DNA from: Virgibacillus doumboii
Lineage (GTDB): Bacteria; Bacillota; Bacilli; Bacillales; Amphibacillaceae
NCBI RefSeq assembly: GCF_902806455.1
Contig: NZ_CADCWQ010000001.1
Coordinates: forward strand, 992,001 to 1,056,000
DNA: 64,000 bases
Direction of reading: 5' to 3'
The position numbers were made by a program, and so were the translations under genes. Each line of letters begins with the position of its first letter. Position 1 is the stretch's first letter. Positions 23,756 to 34,089 of the stretch are shown piece by piece. Below the pieces are notes generated by a model. It ran no database searches. It was not told the DNA's origin and worked only from the letters and a program-made list of their open reading frames with translations.

Positions 23756-24865
23756 ATGGAACAGAAGAAAGCATTATTCCTGCCTTTTATGCAAATTCCC
23801 ACCGGACATCACCATGTTGCTGATGCGTTAATCCAGGAAATGCAGCAAGCCCGGGAGGATATGATTTGCGATAAGGTTGATATTTTATCGTATAGTTACG
23901 GACGAATGGAGAAGGTCATTTCGTCTGCTTATTTGACGTGGATCAGACTGTTTCCTGATGTTTATGACCGGATATACCAGCATGCGGCATATCGGCGGTC
24001 ACCGGTTGGAAGACACTATCTGTATGAGACTTTATTTGTGCATTTTTTGAAACGTCTTGCCAATCAGTTACACCCCAATATTCTTTTCTGTACACACGCG
24101 CTCCCGTCCAACATTGCAAGTGTATTAAAAATGAAAGAACAACTGCAATCGATTACGGTAAATGTTTATACGGACTATTTTGTTAACCGGATATGGGGAA
24201 TCGAAGGAATTGATTACCACCTTGTTCCGTCTGTAATGGTTAAGGAAGACTTATTGAAGAAAGGTGTTCAGGAAGAACGGATTTTTATAACCGGCATACC
24301 AATTCATCCTGTTTTTCATTTGGGGAAACATTCGCGGGAATCATCTGAGGAAATTTCCATATTGGTTACCGGGGGGAGTCTTGGCGTTGGGGCTATAGAA
24401 AAGATTTTAGCTTCTTCAACATCTGATAAGATTCATTACTTTGTGCTTTGTGGAAAAAACGAGGCATTATATGAACAATTAGTACGCGAAAAAAGGCAGT
24501 CTGTAACTCCGATTCCATATGTGACTAGTAAAGGTGAAATGAATGCACTATACGATAGGGTCGATGCCGTAGTAACAAAGCCTGGCGGGGTAACGGTCAG
24601 TGAATGTTTAATGAAGCGGAAACCAATATTTGTGTATAACCCACTGCCGGGTCAGGAGAAAATCAATGCCGACAACTTAAAACAATTAGGATTAGTGACG
24701 CCTGTCGAATTACATGATAATTTAGTTGAACAGCAAATCATTGATTTTTTTGCTGATGAAAAAAAGCATGAAAAGTACAATAAGAACGTTGATGCCTATC
24801 ACCAGCATTTGGATGAGAGGTCTCTATCCATAGTGATTAATCAAATACTAAGCCAAAAACATTAG
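23756..24865 (+). CDS. ykoN: GT28-like glycosyltransferase, MGDG-synthase/UgtP type (YkoN-like)
   Basis: Probable sugar transfer to a diacylglycerol-like acceptor at the membrane. The 369-residue product starts at ATG 23756 (TTGGAGGC upstream). It has the N-terminal acceptor domain typical of diacylglycerol glycosyltransferases (LFLPFMQIPTGHHHVADALI). The C-terminal donor-binding domain shows ILVTGGSLGVGAIEKIL, VVTKPGGVTVSE and NPLPGQEKINADNL. Arrangement with ykoP/ykoQ-like genes resembles a B. subtilis cluster. The true sugar and acceptor cannot be read from sequence. Confidence 0.85.
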   Translation: MEQKKALFLPFMQIPTGHHHVADALIQEMQQAREDMICDKVDILSYSYGRMEKVISSAYLTWIRLFPDVYDRIYQHAAYRRSPVGRHYLYETLFVHFLKRLANQLHPNILFCTHALPSNIASVLKMKEQLQSITVNVYTDYFVNRIWGIEGIDYHLVPSVMVKEDLLKKGVQEERIFITGIPIHPVFHLGKHSRESSEEISILVTGGSLGVGAIEKILASSTSDKIHYFVLCGKNEALYEQLVREKRQSVTPIPYVTSKGEMNALYDRVDAVVTKPGGVTVSECLMKRKPIFVYNPLPGQEKINADNLKQLGLVTPVELHDNLVEQQIIDFFADEKKHEKYNKNVDAYHQHLDERSLSIVINQILSQKH

Positions 24866-24888
24866 CTGTATGGGCTGATGTTTTTTAG
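24856..24888 (+). terminator. Intrinsic terminator overlapping the end of the glycosyltransferase gene
   Basis: ACATTAGC and GGCTGATGT pair across TGTATG, and six T follow. The left arm overlaps the stop codon. Confidence 0.75.
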
Positions 24889-24951
24889 TTCGCATTTTCT
24901 TAAAGATTTGCTATTTACGTCACTTAAGGAAATGAAAATATACTTCACATT

Positions 24952-25491
24952 TTCTGTAAACTGCGAACTACTTTGAAAAAAAGTTGATTGCTATAAAACC
25001 GCTGCGAAAATACACTTTGCTTTCACACCTCCGGGTACCAAGGCGACATCTGCTCAAAAAGTACGTTTTCACAGTGTCTTCTTAGCCGGGGGAGGCTGCT
25101 GAACTTTTTGTACTCTTCTTGTCGCAAGTTTTTCTTGAGATGTGGTACTCCTGCGGGTAGGACGGGTTGTGAAAGACAATTGGAGGCGGAAACGTTGATG
25201 AAAAGTGGTTCATCAGGCGTATGAAGCACAATTGGAAGCAATAACATCGATGAAAAGTGGTTCATTGGGGGTATGAAGGACAAAAGAAAGCCTAATAACT
25301 AAAAAAATGTCTTTCATCACGAATACGAAGTACAAAAGGAAGGGGAATCCTCTCTAAAATATTTTTCTCAAGGTAAGAATCGGGAAAGGAATGCTGAGTA
25401 GGCTCCCCAACAAGAGCTTATGAAATCGAATATATTCTATCTGCTATGTCAGAGAGCCCCACTTAATAATACTGTTTCGCATTTTACGTCA
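24952..25491. repeat. MITE-like element, copy 2 (degenerate, about 540 bp)
   Basis: Degenerate termini TCTGTAAACTGCGAACTAC (24953-24971) and TGTTTCGCATTTTACGTC (about 25473-25490) resemble the terminal repeats of the other copies. The core is decayed (GCTGCGAAAATACACTTTGC at 24999-25021), and the second module (about 25090-25170) contains CTCCTGCGGG. The extra length comes partly from a 52-bp tandem repeat listed separately. No credible gene lies in the 24890-25720 gap. Confidence 0.65.
25174..25335. repeat. 52-bp tandem repeat inside the degenerate element
   Basis: Units begin near 25174, 25226, 25278 and 25330 (GACAATTGG, GCACAATTGG, GGACAAAAG, GTACAAAAG). The first two share GATGAAAAGTGGTTCAT; the third is diverged, and the fourth is only a start. 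Confidence 0.6.
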
Positions 25492-25640
25492 ACTGTAGTT
25501 GAAAAACATCAAAGTTTACGAAAAGAGTCTTTTAGTTAGATATGTAATTTGCTGGTATCATGCATTTGAAATCATTGTGCATGATTTTTTGGCTGTAAAT
25601 CGGGTAGAATGGTAATGGATATGAAGGAAAAGCAAATAAT

Positions 25641-25654
25641 CGAATATTTGTTCG
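25641..25654. promoter_or_regulatory. LexA (SOS) box upstream of uvrB
   Basis: CGAATATTTGTTCG matches the Gram-positive SOS box CGAAC-N4-GTTCG with one change. A TATAAT at 25675-25680 lies downstream, so LexA would cover the -35 region. uvrBA is a standard LexA target. Confidence 0.82.
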
Positions 25655-25723
25655 CTTTTCTGTTAAAATTAGTATATAATTGTGATAGAATATTAGGTAG
25701 ACTGATGAACGGAGGACTGCCTT

Positions 25724-27706
25724 GTGGAAAATAAATTTGATCTTGTGGCACAGTACGAGCCACAGGGGGATCAGCCAAAAGCAATAAAAGAAATTGTTGA
25801 AAAAGTAAAAGCCGGACAACGTCATCAGACATTATTGGGTGCAACCGGTACTGGGAAAACATTTACGGTATCAAATGTTGTTCAGGAAATTAACCGTCCC
25901 ACACTGGTAATTGCACATAACAAAACACTGGCGGGCCAATTATACAGCGAGTTCAAGGAATATTTTCCGAATAATGCGGTCGAGTATTTTGTTAGCTATT
26001 ACGACTACTATCAACCGGAGGCGTATGTACCGTCGACCGATACCTTTATTGAAAAAGATGCAAGCATCAATGATGAAATTGATAAACTTCGCCATTCGGC
26101 AACATCATCTTTGTTCGAGCGTCGTGACGTTCTGATTGTGGCTAGTGTTTCGTGTATCTACGGTTTAGGTTCTCCTGAAGACTATGAGAGCCAGGTGCTT
26201 TCATTACGAATGGGGATGGAGAAAGACCGTGACCAGCTGCTGCGTGATCTGGTCGATATTCAGTATGCGAGAAATGATATAAACTTTCAGCGCGGTACAT
26301 TTCGCGTGCGTGGAGATTCAGTTGAGATTATCCCGGCATCAAGGGAAGAACACTGTATTCGCATTGAGTTTTTTGGTGACGAAATTGACCGGATTCGGGA
26401 AGTGGATGCATTAACCGGCGAGATAATCGGTGACCGTGAGCATATAGCTATTTTCCCGGCATCCCACTTCGTAACACGTGAAGAAAAGCTGAAAAAGGCG
26501 ATTAAAAATATCGAAAAAGAACTTGAGGAACAATTAAAGAAACTGCGTGCGGAAAATAAATTGCTGGAAGCACAGCGGTTGGAGCAACGAACAAATTATG
26601 ATTTGGAAATGATGAATGAGATGGGATTCTGTTCAGGCATCGAAAACTATTCACGCCATTTAACGTTTCGTGAGCCAGGGTCAACACCTTATACACTGCT
26701 GGATTTCTTTCCGGATGATTTTCTGGTAGTTGTCGATGAGTCACACGTTACATTGCCACAGGTGCGCGGAATGTATAATGGTGACAGGGCGCGAAAACAG
26801 GTGCTTGTTGATCATGGATTCCGTTTACCTTCAGCACTTGATAACCGTCCATTAAAATTTGATGAATTTGAAAAAGCGACAAACCAGCTGATTTATGTTT
26901 CGGCAACACCGGGACCATATGAGTCGGAGCATTCACCGGGGGTTACCGAGCAAATCATTCGCCCTACCGGTTTATTGGATCCTAAAATTGATGTCCGGCC
27001 AATTGACGGCCAAATTGATAATTTGATTGAGGAAATAAACAAACGGTCGGAGCGGAATGAACGTGTTCTGGTTACAACGCTGACAAAGAAAATGTCCGAA
27101 GATTTAACGGATTATCTGAAGGAAATTGGTATAAAGGTTGCCTATTTACATTCGGAAATTAAAACTCTTGAACGAATAGAAGTTATTCGTGACTTGCGTG
27201 TGGGAAAATACGATGTTCTTGTAGGGATTAACTTATTACGTGAGGGTCTCGATATTCCTGAAGTTTCGCTGGTAGCTATTCTGGATGCGGATAAGGAAGG
27301 CTTTCTGCGCTCCGAACGGTCACTTATCCAGACAATGGGCCGTGCAGCACGTAATGAGAACGGAGAAGTTGTCATGTATGCTGACCGCATTACCAACTCT
27401 ATGCAAGTGGCGATTGATGAAACAAACCGGCGTCGTGAAAAACAGATGGCATATAACGAAGAACACAATATAACACCGACTACAATTCGCAAAGAAGTAC
27501 GTGATGTCATTAAAGCAACCGTTGCAGCTGAGGACCAGGAAGAATATAAAGATAATAAAGTAAGTGTCGCTAAGCTTTCAAAAACGGAGAAGTCAAAGAT
27601 GATTGATAATATGGAAAAAGAAATGAAGGATGCAGCCAAAGCGCTTGATTTCGAGAAGGCTGCAGAGCTTCGTGATATAATACTTGAACTAAAAGCGGAA
27701 GGATGA
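25724..27706 (+). CDS. uvrB: Excinuclease ABC subunit B (UvrB)
   Basis: UvrB verifies DNA damage delivered by UvrA and loads UvrC for incision. The 660-residue product starts at GTG 25724, 8 bp after GGAGG. Visible are Walker A (GATGTGKT), the damage-probing beta-hairpin region ([20 protein letters not shown]), DESHV, the helicase motifs [14 protein letters not shown] and [23 protein letters not shown], and the C-terminal UVR motif ([21 protein letters not shown]). It is followed after 7 bp by uvrA. Confidence 0.98.
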   Translation: MENKFDLVAQYEPQGDQPKAIKEIVEKVKAGQRHQTLLGATGTGKTFTVSNVVQEINRPTLVIAHNKTLAGQLYSEFKEYFPNNAVEYFVSYYDYYQPEAYVPSTDTFIEKDASINDEIDKLRHSATSSLFERRDVLIVASVSCIYGLGSPEDYESQVLSLRMGMEKDRDQLLRDLVDIQYARNDINFQRGTFRVRGDSVEIIPASREEHCIRIEFFGDEIDRIREVDALTGEIIGDREHIAIFPASHFVTREEKLKKAIKNIEKELEEQLKKLRAENKLLEAQRLEQRTNYDLEMMNEMGFCSGIENYSRHLTFREPGSTPYTLLDFFPDDFLVVVDESHVTLPQVRGMYNGDRARKQVLVDHGFRLPSALDNRPLKFDEFEKATNQLIYVSATPGPYESEHSPGVTEQIIRPTGLLDPKIDVRPIDGQIDNLIEEINKRSERNERVLVTTLTKKMSEDLTDYLKEIGIKVAYLHSEIKTLERIEVIRDLRVGKYDVLVGINLLREGLDIPEVSLVAILDADKEGFLRSERSLIQTMGRAARNENGEVVMYADRITNSMQVAIDETNRRREKQMAYNEEHNITPTTIRKEVRDVIKATVAAEDQEEYKDNKVSVAKLSKTEKSKMIDNMEKEMKDAAKALDFEKAAELRDIILELKAEG

Positions 27707-27713
27707 CCTGTTC

Positions 27714-30590
27714 ATGCCTAGTAAGTCTATTAAAATCCAGGGTGCTCGTGCCCATAATTTAAAAAATGTTGATGTAACCATTCCAAAAAATAACCTTGTC
27801 GTCTTAACAGGTTTGTCCGGATCGGGCAAGTCTTCACTTGCTTTTGATACGATTTATGCAGAGGGGCAGCGTCGTTACGTTGAATCACTATCTGCATATG
27901 CACGTCAATTTTTAGGGCAGATGGATAAGCCTGATGTTGATGCGATTGACGGGTTATCTCCTGCAATCTCGATTGATCAGAAAACGACAAGCAGGAACCC
28001 GAGGTCAACAGTTGGTACCGTTACGGAAATTTACGATTATTTACGGTTGCTCTATGCCCGCGCAGGCCGGCCAACGTGTCCAAAACATGGTATTGAAATT
28101 ACTTCACAAACAGTACAGCAAATGGTCGACCGAATTCTGGAATATCCGGAGCGAACGAAAATGCAAATCCTTGCACCGGTTGTTTCCGGTCGTAAAGGTG
28201 AGCATGTCAAAACGTTTGAAAAGCTGAAGCAGGAAGGTTATGTGCGGATTCGTGTTGACAATGAAATGCGCGAAGTAACCGATGACATTAATCTTGAAAA
28301 AAACAAAAAGCATTCCATTGAAGTTGTTATTGACCGGATTGTTGTCAAAGATGGTATTTCCGGCCGTCTTAGTGATTCAATTGAAACAGCGCTTGGATTA
28401 GGTGAAGGGAAAATAATTGTGGATGTAATCGGTGATGAAGAGCTAATGTTCAATGAGAACCATGCATGTCCGATATGCGGTTTCTCCATTGGCGAACTGG
28501 AACCACGGTTATTTTCCTTTAACAGCCCGTTTGGTGCATGTCCAACGTGTGATGGGCTGGGAACTAATTTGGAGGTAGACCTTGATCTGGTTATTCCGGA
28601 TTGGGACCTTTCATTAAAAGAACATGCGATTGCTGCATGGGAGCCAATTAGCTCACAATACTATCCGCAGCTCTTGAAGAGTGTTTGTGACCATTATGGA
28701 ATTGACATGAATACACCTGTCAAAGATATTCCGAAAAATCAGATGGACATTATTCTATATGGAAGCGGTAAAGAGAAGATCCACTTCCACTATGTAAATG
28801 ATTTTGGCAAGGTACGTGATAATGACATTCTTTTTGAAGGTGTTTTGAACAATATCGCCCGTCGTTACAAGGAAACATCGTCTGATTTTATCCGGGAAAC
28901 GCTCGGGAAATATATGGCGCAAAAGAAGTGTCCAACGTGTAAGGGATACCGGCTTAAAGAAGGTGCCTTAGCAGTATTGGTCAATAATATGCACATCAGT
29001 CAGGTTACCGACTTTTCCATCACCGAGGCTATCGACTTTTTTCAGAACCTTGAACTGACGGAAAAAGAAGAACAAATTGCCCAGATGATTCTGAAGGAAA
29101 TTGATAATCGATTGAACTTTTTAAATAATGTTGGACTTGAATATCTGACAATGTCCCGTGCTGCCGGAACATTATCAGGCGGGGAAGCACAGCGGATCCG
29201 TCTGGCTACACAAATTGGATCAGCACTGACAGGCGTGCTGTACGTCCTCGATGAACCTTCAATAGGTCTGCATCAGCGTGACAATAATCGTTTGATTAAT
29301 ACATTGAAGCAGATGCGTGACCTTGATAATACACTGATTGTTGTTGAACATGATGAGGACACAATGCTTGCTGCTGATTACTTAGTCGATATCGGTCCTG
29401 GTGCAGGTGAACATGGCGGTGAAATTGTAGCCAGTGGTACTCCGGAAAAGGTAATGAAAAATAAAGACTCACTGACAGGAAAATATCTGTCAGGTGATAA
29501 ATATGTGCCACTGCCATTGAAACGCAGGAAACCAACGAAAAAGAAAATTGAAATCGTTGGTGCCGAGGAAAATAATCTGAAGAATGTCACTGCAAAGTTT
29601 CCGATTGGATTAATGACGGTTGTTACTGGTGTTTCCGGCTCCGGAAAAAGTACACTCGTTAACGAAATCCTGCATAAATCACTGTCAAAGCAATTGCACC
29701 GGGCAAAACATAAGCCTGGTAAACACAAGCGCGTGAATGGAATTAAAAATATTGAGAAGGTAATCGATATCGACCAGTCACCAATAGGCCGGACACCTCG
29801 TTCGAACCCGGCAACATATACTGGTGTGTTCGATAATATCCGTGATGTCTTCGCCCAGACAAATGAGGCCAAGATACGCGGGTATAAAAAGGGAAGATTC
29901 AGCTTTAATGTTAAAGGCGGCCGCTGTGAAGCATGTCATGGTGACGGGATTATCAAAATAGAAATGCACTTCTTGCCGGATGTTTATGTTCCATGTGAAG
30001 TATGTCACGGAAGCCGCTATAACCGTGAGACATTGGAAGTAAAATATAAAGGCAAAAGCATAGCGGATGTTCTTGAAATGACAATTGAGGAAGCATTGGA
30101 GTTTTTTGAAAATATCCCTAAAATAAAACGCAAGCTGCAAACGATTTTTGATGTTGGTCTTGGCTATGTTAAGCTCGGTCAGCCCGCAACAACATTATCA
30201 GGCGGAGAAGCTCAACGGGTTAAGCTTGCCAGTGAACTTCATCGCCGGTCAAACGGAAAGTCATTTTATATCTTGGATGAGCCGACAACAGGACTTCATA
30301 CAGATGATATTAAGCGATTATTAGATGTACTGCAGCGGCTGGTTGAAAATGGAGATTCTGTGTTAATCATTGAGCATAACCTCGATGTAATTAAGACAGC
30401 AGACCATATTGTTGACCTTGGCCCTGAAGGCGGTGACCGTGGCGGACAGATAATTGCTGCCGGAACACCGGAGCAAATCGCTGAAACAGAAGGATCTTAT
30501 ACGGGGCGTTATTTGAAACCGGTGCTTGAACGTGATCGGGGACGTATGGAAAAAGATATGAAGAAGCGGGAAAAAGTTGGTTCGAAGTAG
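27714..30590 (+). CDS. uvrA: Excinuclease ABC subunit A (UvrA)
   Basis: UvrA is the dimeric ABC-type damage sensor of nucleotide excision repair. The 958-residue product has two ATPase modules: Walker [10 protein letters not shown] near residue 32 and GVSGSGKST near 642. Two signature stretches ([12 protein letters not shown] and [12 protein letters not shown]) and the zinc sites CPICG...CPTCDG and CEACHGDG...CEVCHGSR are present. It starts at ATG 27714, just after uvrB, and shares its LexA-controlled promoter. The length is typical. Confidence 0.98.
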   Translation: MPSKSIKIQGARAHNLKNVDVTIPKNNLVVLTGLSGSGKSSLAFDTIYAEGQRRYVESLSAYARQFLGQMDKPDVDAIDGLSPAISIDQKTTSRNPRSTVGTVTEIYDYLRLLYARAGRPTCPKHGIEITSQTVQQMVDRILEYPERTKMQILAPVVSGRKGEHVKTFEKLKQEGYVRIRVDNEMREVTDDINLEKNKKHSIEVVIDRIVVKDGISGRLSDSIETALGLGEGKIIVDVIGDEELMFNENHACPICGFSIGELEPRLFSFNSPFGACPTCDGLGTNLEVDLDLVIPDWDLSLKEHAIAAWEPISSQYYPQLLKSVCDHYGIDMNTPVKDIPKNQMDIILYGSGKEKIHFHYVNDFGKVRDNDILFEGVLNNIARRYKETSSDFIRETLGKYMAQKKCPTCKGYRLKEGALAVLVNNMHISQVTDFSITEAIDFFQNLELTEKEEQIAQMILKEIDNRLNFLNNVGLEYLTMSRAAGTLSGGEAQRIRLATQIGSALTGVLYVLDEPSIGLHQRDNNRLINTLKQMRDLDNTLIVVEHDEDTMLAADYLVDIGPGAGEHGGEIVASGTPEKVMKNKDSLTGKYLSGDKYVPLPLKRRKPTKKKIEIVGAEENNLKNVTAKFPIGLMTVVTGVSGSGKSTLVNEILHKSLSKQLHRAKHKPGKHKRVNGIKNIEKVIDIDQSPIGRTPRSNPATYTGVFDNIRDVFAQTNEAKIRGYKKGRFSFNVKGGRCEACHGDGIIKIEMHFLPDVYVPCEVCHGSRYNRETLEVKYKGKSIADVLEMTIEEALEFFENIPKIKRKLQTIFDVGLGYVKLGQPATTLSGGEAQRVKLASELHRRSNGKSFYILDEPTTGLHTDDIKRLLDVLQRLVENGDSVLIIEHNLDVIKTADHIVDLGPEGGDRGGQIIAAGTPEQIAETEGSYTGRYLKPVLERDRGRMEKDMKKREKVGSK

Positions 30591-30596
30591 ATAAGA

Positions 30597-30632
30597 GGCA
30601 GTGAATCTTGTAGGGTTCACTGCTTTTTTTTG
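30597..30632 (+). terminator. Intrinsic terminator after uvrA
   Basis: GCAGTGAA (30598-30605) pairs with TTCACTGC (30616-30623), followed by eight T. Confidence 0.92.
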
Positions 30633-30640
30633 AGTAGTGC

Positions 30641-30800
30641 GGGATATCGGCAGAAGAATTGAAACATCGGCAGATTAGCAGGAACATCGGCAGATAAGCC
30701 GAAACATCAGCAGATAAGCAGGAACATCGGCAGAACAGCCAAAACATCGGCAGAAGAACTAGAACATCAGCAGAAGAATCAAATTATCGGCAGAAGGAAC
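30641..30800. repeat. 20-bp tandem repeat, locus 1 (8 units)
   Basis: Eight head-to-tail 20-bp units with consensus near GAAACATCGGCAGAATAGCA. The ATCRGCAGA block is nearly invariant while the other positions drift. The array begins 9 bp after the uvrA terminator T-tract. It contains no spacers, so it is not a CRISPR array, and the frame is not maintained as coding sequence. Confidence 0.9.
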
Positions 30801-30918
30801 ACATTACCCCCACGAAAAAACCCGTAATCGGGCGAATCTTTCGCAATCAAAACTTTTGACGCATTCCTGACGTTTCGGTAAGGTAAAATGAGAAGGATTG
30901 CCAGGGAGGACGCATAGC

Positions 30919-31272
30919 ATGAAACCTATTGATATAAAAGAAGTTCAAACTAGATTGGAAGAGTTTATAAATAAAGATGTATATGTTCATTTAGAAACGA
31001 CAAATGGGGCTTATGCCAGTCATCATAACAATAAAGCATACAATGTTGGGGCATATATCCGTAATGCGCAAGTGAAATTTAATCAGGCAAAAATTGTTGG
31101 AAATGGAAAGACGTATCGTGTTGGGCTGAAAATGGAGATTGGCTGGATTTATGCAGAGGGGTTAACTGATTGGACGATTCACGGTGATAACCAACTGCTG
31201 ATTGCCGGACATGATCGTGAGGGCCGCTTAATGGTTTCTTTACAAATAAGTGAAACACCATTTCGTTATTAA
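30919..31272 (+). CDS. yojF: YojF family protein (DUF1806)
   Basis: A 117-residue soluble protein of unknown biochemical role. The start ATG 30919 follows AGGGAGG; the longer frame is not needed. It reads as a small beta-rich domain (VHLETTNGAYASH, VGAYIRNAQVKFNQAKI, GLKMEIGWIYAEGLTDW). In many Bacillaceae this gene precedes the bacillithiol deacetylase gene bshB2, as here (21 bp gap), so a role near bacillithiol metabolism is plausible but unproven. Confidence 0.85.
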   Translation: MKPIDIKEVQTRLEEFINKDVYVHLETTNGAYASHHNNKAYNVGAYIRNAQVKFNQAKIVGNGKTYRVGLKMEIGWIYAEGLTDWTIHGDNQLLIAGHDREGRLMVSLQISETPFRY

Positions 31273-31293
31273 TGTGGAGGTAAGGTGATAGAT

Positions 31294-31962
31294 ATGGAAA
31301 GACATGTTGTGGTTATTTACCCGCATCCGGATGATGAGTCATTTGGGGCAGCCGGGACGATTATGAAGTATCGTGAACAAGGTGTACCGGTAACCTATTT
31401 ATGTGGAACACTGGGTGAAATGGGAAGAAATATGGGTTCGCCCACTTTTGCTAACAGAGAGACGCTTCCGGAAATTCGGAAGGAAGAAATAAAAGAAGCA
31501 TGTGAAATACTCGATATTAAGCTGCTTCTTCTTGGGTACAGAGATAAAACATTGGAGTTTGAGGACAGGCGGGAAGTTTCGGAACATTTAAAAGGGATTT
31601 TAGAAGAAATCAATCCAAGTTTAGTGATTACACATTATCCGGAGCATGCTGTACATCCTGATCATAATGCATTGGGCGCTGCGGCGATTGAAGCAGTTCG
31701 TCTGATGGACCCTGAAAGCCGCCCGGAAGTTTGGGCACAGGCAATTACGAATAATTATTTTGAAGAACTTGGTAAACCTGATGTCAGTAATGATGTGACA
31801 GCAGTTTTCGATCAAAAAATGAAGGCTATCTCTGCTCATAAATCACAGGCGAGCGGGGTTTTAAAAAGTATTAGTAACAACCCTGAACTGGAGGACGACC
31901 TGAAAGAAGAGGCGAAGAAACGACTGGGGAAAGAGCAGTTTTACATTTGGAAGTTTGATTAA
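31294..31962 (+). CDS. bshB2: Bacillithiol biosynthesis deacetylase BshB2 (LmbE family)
   Basis: Removes the acetyl group from GlcNAc-malate in bacillithiol synthesis, or acts on bacillithiol adducts. The 222-residue zinc enzyme shows the LmbE signature PHPDDESFGAAGT near the N-terminus and the second metal motif HPDHNALG. ATG 31294 follows GGAGGTAAGGTG. Operon with yojF as in B. subtilis yojFG. Bacillithiol is the low-molecular-weight thiol of Firmicutes, in line with the taxonomic reading. Confidence 0.92.
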   Translation: MERHVVVIYPHPDDESFGAAGTIMKYREQGVPVTYLCGTLGEMGRNMGSPTFANRETLPEIRKEEIKEACEILDIKLLLLGYRDKTLEFEDRREVSEHLKGILEEINPSLVITHYPEHAVHPDHNALGAAAIEAVRLMDPESRPEVWAQAITNNYFEELGKPDVSNDVTAVFDQKMKAISAHKSQASGVLKSISNNPELEDDLKEEAKKRLGKEQFYIWKFD

Positions 31963-31989
31963 TAAAAGATCGAGGGGTGGGAGTTAATC

Positions 31990-32184
31990 ATGGCTAAGCG
32001 ATTATACCGGTCAGAATCCAATCTGATGATTGGTGGAATATGCGGCGGACTTGCCGAGTACTTTAATATTGATCCGACAATCATCCGCTTGTTGTTTGTG
32101 GCAACTATTTTTATGGGTGGAACCGGAGTTTTTGTTTATATAATTGGTTTGTTTGTGATTCCTAAGGAAAGTGAGGTTCGTTAA
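31990..32184 (+). CDS. yvlC: PspC domain membrane protein (YvlC-like)
   Basis: A 64-residue PspC-type protein: basic start (MAKRLYRSESN), then the PspC core LMIGGICGGLAEYFNIDPTI and a hydrophobic helix (LLFVATIFMGGTGVFVYIIGLFVI). PspC domains act in envelope-stress sensing. It abuts yvlD with no gap and precedes hprK, as in B. subtilis. The start follows GAGGGGTGGGAG. Confidence 0.92.
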   Translation: MAKRLYRSESNLMIGGICGGLAEYFNIDPTIIRLLFVATIFMGGTGVFVYIIGLFVIPKESEVR

Positions 32185-32541
32185 ATGCTGCTTCGCTGGG
32201 TTATATCCATTTTTTTAAATGCGGTTGCACTGATAGCAGTTGCACAGCTTTTTGACGGGTTTCAGCTTGACGGGTTTGGTACCGCACTCTTAGCAAGTAT
32301 TATATTAGCCATTCTTAATACTATAATTAAACCGATTTTAATAGTATTAACGCTGCCAATCACCTTTTTAACCCTTGGTTTGTTTTTATTTGTAATTAAT
32401 GCCATCACACTGATGATTACCCAGGGAGTAATGGATGATTCATTTGTTATTGCTGGATTCGGCACAGCAATTATCGCTGCGGTTGTTATTTCAATATTGA
32501 ATTTGCTGTTAAATAAGTTAGTTAAGGATACAGTGAAATAG
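32185..32541 (+). CDS. yvlD: YvlD-type (phage holin family 4-like) membrane protein
   Basis: A 118-residue protein made almost wholly of four hydrophobic segments (LLRWVISIFLNAVALIAVAQ, ALLASIILAILNTII, TFLTLGLFLFVINAITLMI, FGTAIIAAVVISILNLLL) with the family glycine/asparagine pattern. B. subtilis YvlD belongs to the envelope-stress responsive yvlABCD operon. Despite the holin family name there is no phage context here. It begins directly at the yvlC stop. Confidence 0.9.
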   Translation: MLLRWVISIFLNAVALIAVAQLFDGFQLDGFGTALLASIILAILNTIIKPILIVLTLPITFLTLGLFLFVINAITLMITQGVMDDSFVIAGFGTAIIAAVVISILNLLLNKLVKDTVK

Positions 32542-32548
32542 ATGGATT

Positions 32549-32577
32549 ATTCGCAGGTGTATTCCTGCGATTTCTTA
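32549..32577 (+). terminator. Probable terminator after yvlD
   Basis: TCGCAGG (32551-32557) pairs with CCTGCGA (32564-32570) followed by TTTCTT; the tail is weak. Confidence 0.5.
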
Positions 32578-33019
32578 TGAGGGCTGTTTCTTAAGATTGT
32601 TGTTTTTCGTCAATTTAGAAAGGGAATCTTTACTAAACAAATTCCGTACTCCAAGATGTACTGAAACTAATTCTATATACACTTTATTTTAATGTAACCT
32701 CTTATATTCTTTTATCCCTCTCACTTATATAATCGAATGTGTATCTAAAAAAGTGGCATATCTTTTAAATTAAATTTCTGCCACCTTTTGCTCCTGAGAT
32801 TCGATTATAATAGTAGAAGAGGGTGTTAGGTTGGTTGCATGTTTTGGGGACCGGGAATTGCAATTCAGACTCAGTGATTTGCATTTTCCAGCTGCTGGTT
32901 TTAATGGTGTAATAATCTTGATATATCTTTTTATTTAAAGCAAAACCCAGCGGAGTGCATTTCCGCAGTGGTGTTATAGCACTCAATTCTTTTTTGACAG
33001 TTATGTCGTAGTATATGTC
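32578..33019. repeat. Gene-free stretch with a decayed MITE-like remnant
   Basis: No convincing gene. The part from about 32948 shows the reverse-oriented core end (CCAGCGGAGTGCATTTCCGC, then TGGTGTTATAGCACTCAATT). It finishes with GTTATGTCGTAGTATATGTC (33000-33019), a mutated version of the terminal repeat. The left end cannot be found. The remainder is AT-rich and featureless to me. Confidence 0.5.
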
Positions 33020-33093
33020 TTTTGCGTCAAAAACAACAATCTTTACAAAAACAGTTTTTATAAAAAGTATCCATACTTCCACCTGTCAAAATA

Positions 33094-33102
33094 TGCTACA
33101 AT
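33094..33102 (+). promoter_or_regulatory. Extended -10 promoter for hprK
   Basis: TGCTACAAT has the TGN extension directly before TACAAT. No good -35 is seen at the right distance. The start codon of hprK is about 40 bp downstream. Confidence 0.5.
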
Positions 33103-33142
33103 AAAAAACAGTAATCGTGGATTTCAATGGAGGTTGCAATCA

Positions 33143-34084
33143 ATGGCAAAAGTCCGTACGAAAGATTTACTGGAAAATTTCAACCTGACCCTGGTCGCCG
33201 GGGAAGATGGTGTACATAGAGAAATTATTACGAGTGATATTTCCCGTCCGGGGATTGAAATGACCGGATATTTTAAATACTATCCGAAAGAACGCCTGCA
33301 GTTAATCGGCAAAACGGAGATGGCTTATTTTCTTGATCTGACGGATGAAAACAAAAAGGACCGTATGGAAAAGTTGTGCACGGACGTTACACCAGGCATT
33401 GTTATATCAAGGGGGATGGAGATTCCTGATGTTATGTTGGAAGCTGCCAATAAATCAGGCGTGCCAATTCTACATTCCCCAAGAAAAACAACCCGTGTTA
33501 TAAGCAGGCTTACTAACTACTTGGAAGCAAAATTTGCTCCATTCACTGCTATTCATGGTGTATTGGTCGATATTTACGGTGTTGGAGTTCTGATTACCGG
33601 ACAAAGTGGTGTTGGTAAAAGTGAAACAGCACTGGAACTGGTGAAACGGGGTCATCGACTTGTCGCAGATGACAGTGTGGAAATTCGTCAGGAAGATTAT
33701 GATAGTTTAATTGGGAATCCGCCGCCGTTGATTGAACATCTGCTTGAAATACGCGGACTTGGGATTATCAATGTAATGACACTTTTTGGTGCCGGGGCTG
33801 TCCGGAGCCATAAAAAAATAACACTGATTATTAATCTGGAGCTTTGGGATCAGAAAAAACAGTATGATCGCCTTGGACTGGATGAAGAAACGATGAAAAT
33901 AATGGATGTAAGTCTTCCGAAAGCAACAATTCCTGTTCGTCCGGGGAGGAACCTTGCTGTTATTATTGAAGTTGCAGCAATGAATTTCCGGCTGAAACGA
34001 ATGGGTGTTAATGCTGCTGAGGAATTTTCCGAACGACTGACAACAATGATTGAACAGGAATCAGATGAATCAGGACAGGAGTGA
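33143..34084 (+). CDS. hprK: HPr kinase/phosphorylase
   Basis: HprK/P phosphorylates HPr and Crh on Ser46 when glycolytic intermediates are high, and removes the phosphate when they are low. It is thus the sensor of CcpA-dependent catabolite repression. The 313-residue product starts at ATG 33143 after GGAGG. It has an N-terminal domain (1 to about 130), Walker [10 protein letters not shown] (near 155) and the family signature [20 protein letters not shown]. First gene of an hprK-lgt-yvoD-ppaX-yvoF operon. One of its targets, crh, is in this same window. Confidence 0.97.
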   Translation: MAKVRTKDLLENFNLTLVAGEDGVHREIITSDISRPGIEMTGYFKYYPKERLQLIGKTEMAYFLDLTDENKKDRMEKLCTDVTPGIVISRGMEIPDVMLEAANKSGVPILHSPRKTTRVISRLTNYLEAKFAPFTAIHGVLVDIYGVGVLITGQSGVGKSETALELVKRGHRLVADDSVEIRQEDYDSLIGNPPPLIEHLLEIRGLGIINVMTLFGAGAVRSHKKITLIINLELWDQKKQYDRLGLDEETMKIMDVSLPKATIPVRPGRNLAVIIEVAAMNFRLKRMGVNAAEEFSERLTTMIEQESDESGQE

Positions 34085-34089
34085 TTGTA

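Noticed and set aside
25023..25283. 86-codon minus-strand frame with repeated FSSM-like units
   Set aside because: Repetition reflects the 52-bp tandem DNA repeat, not a protein repeat; no initiation signals.
32185..32541. Prophage remnant suggested by the holin-family name of YvlD
   Set aside because: The protein is a chromosomal YvlD in conserved synteny with yvlC and hprK; no other phage genes are nearby.
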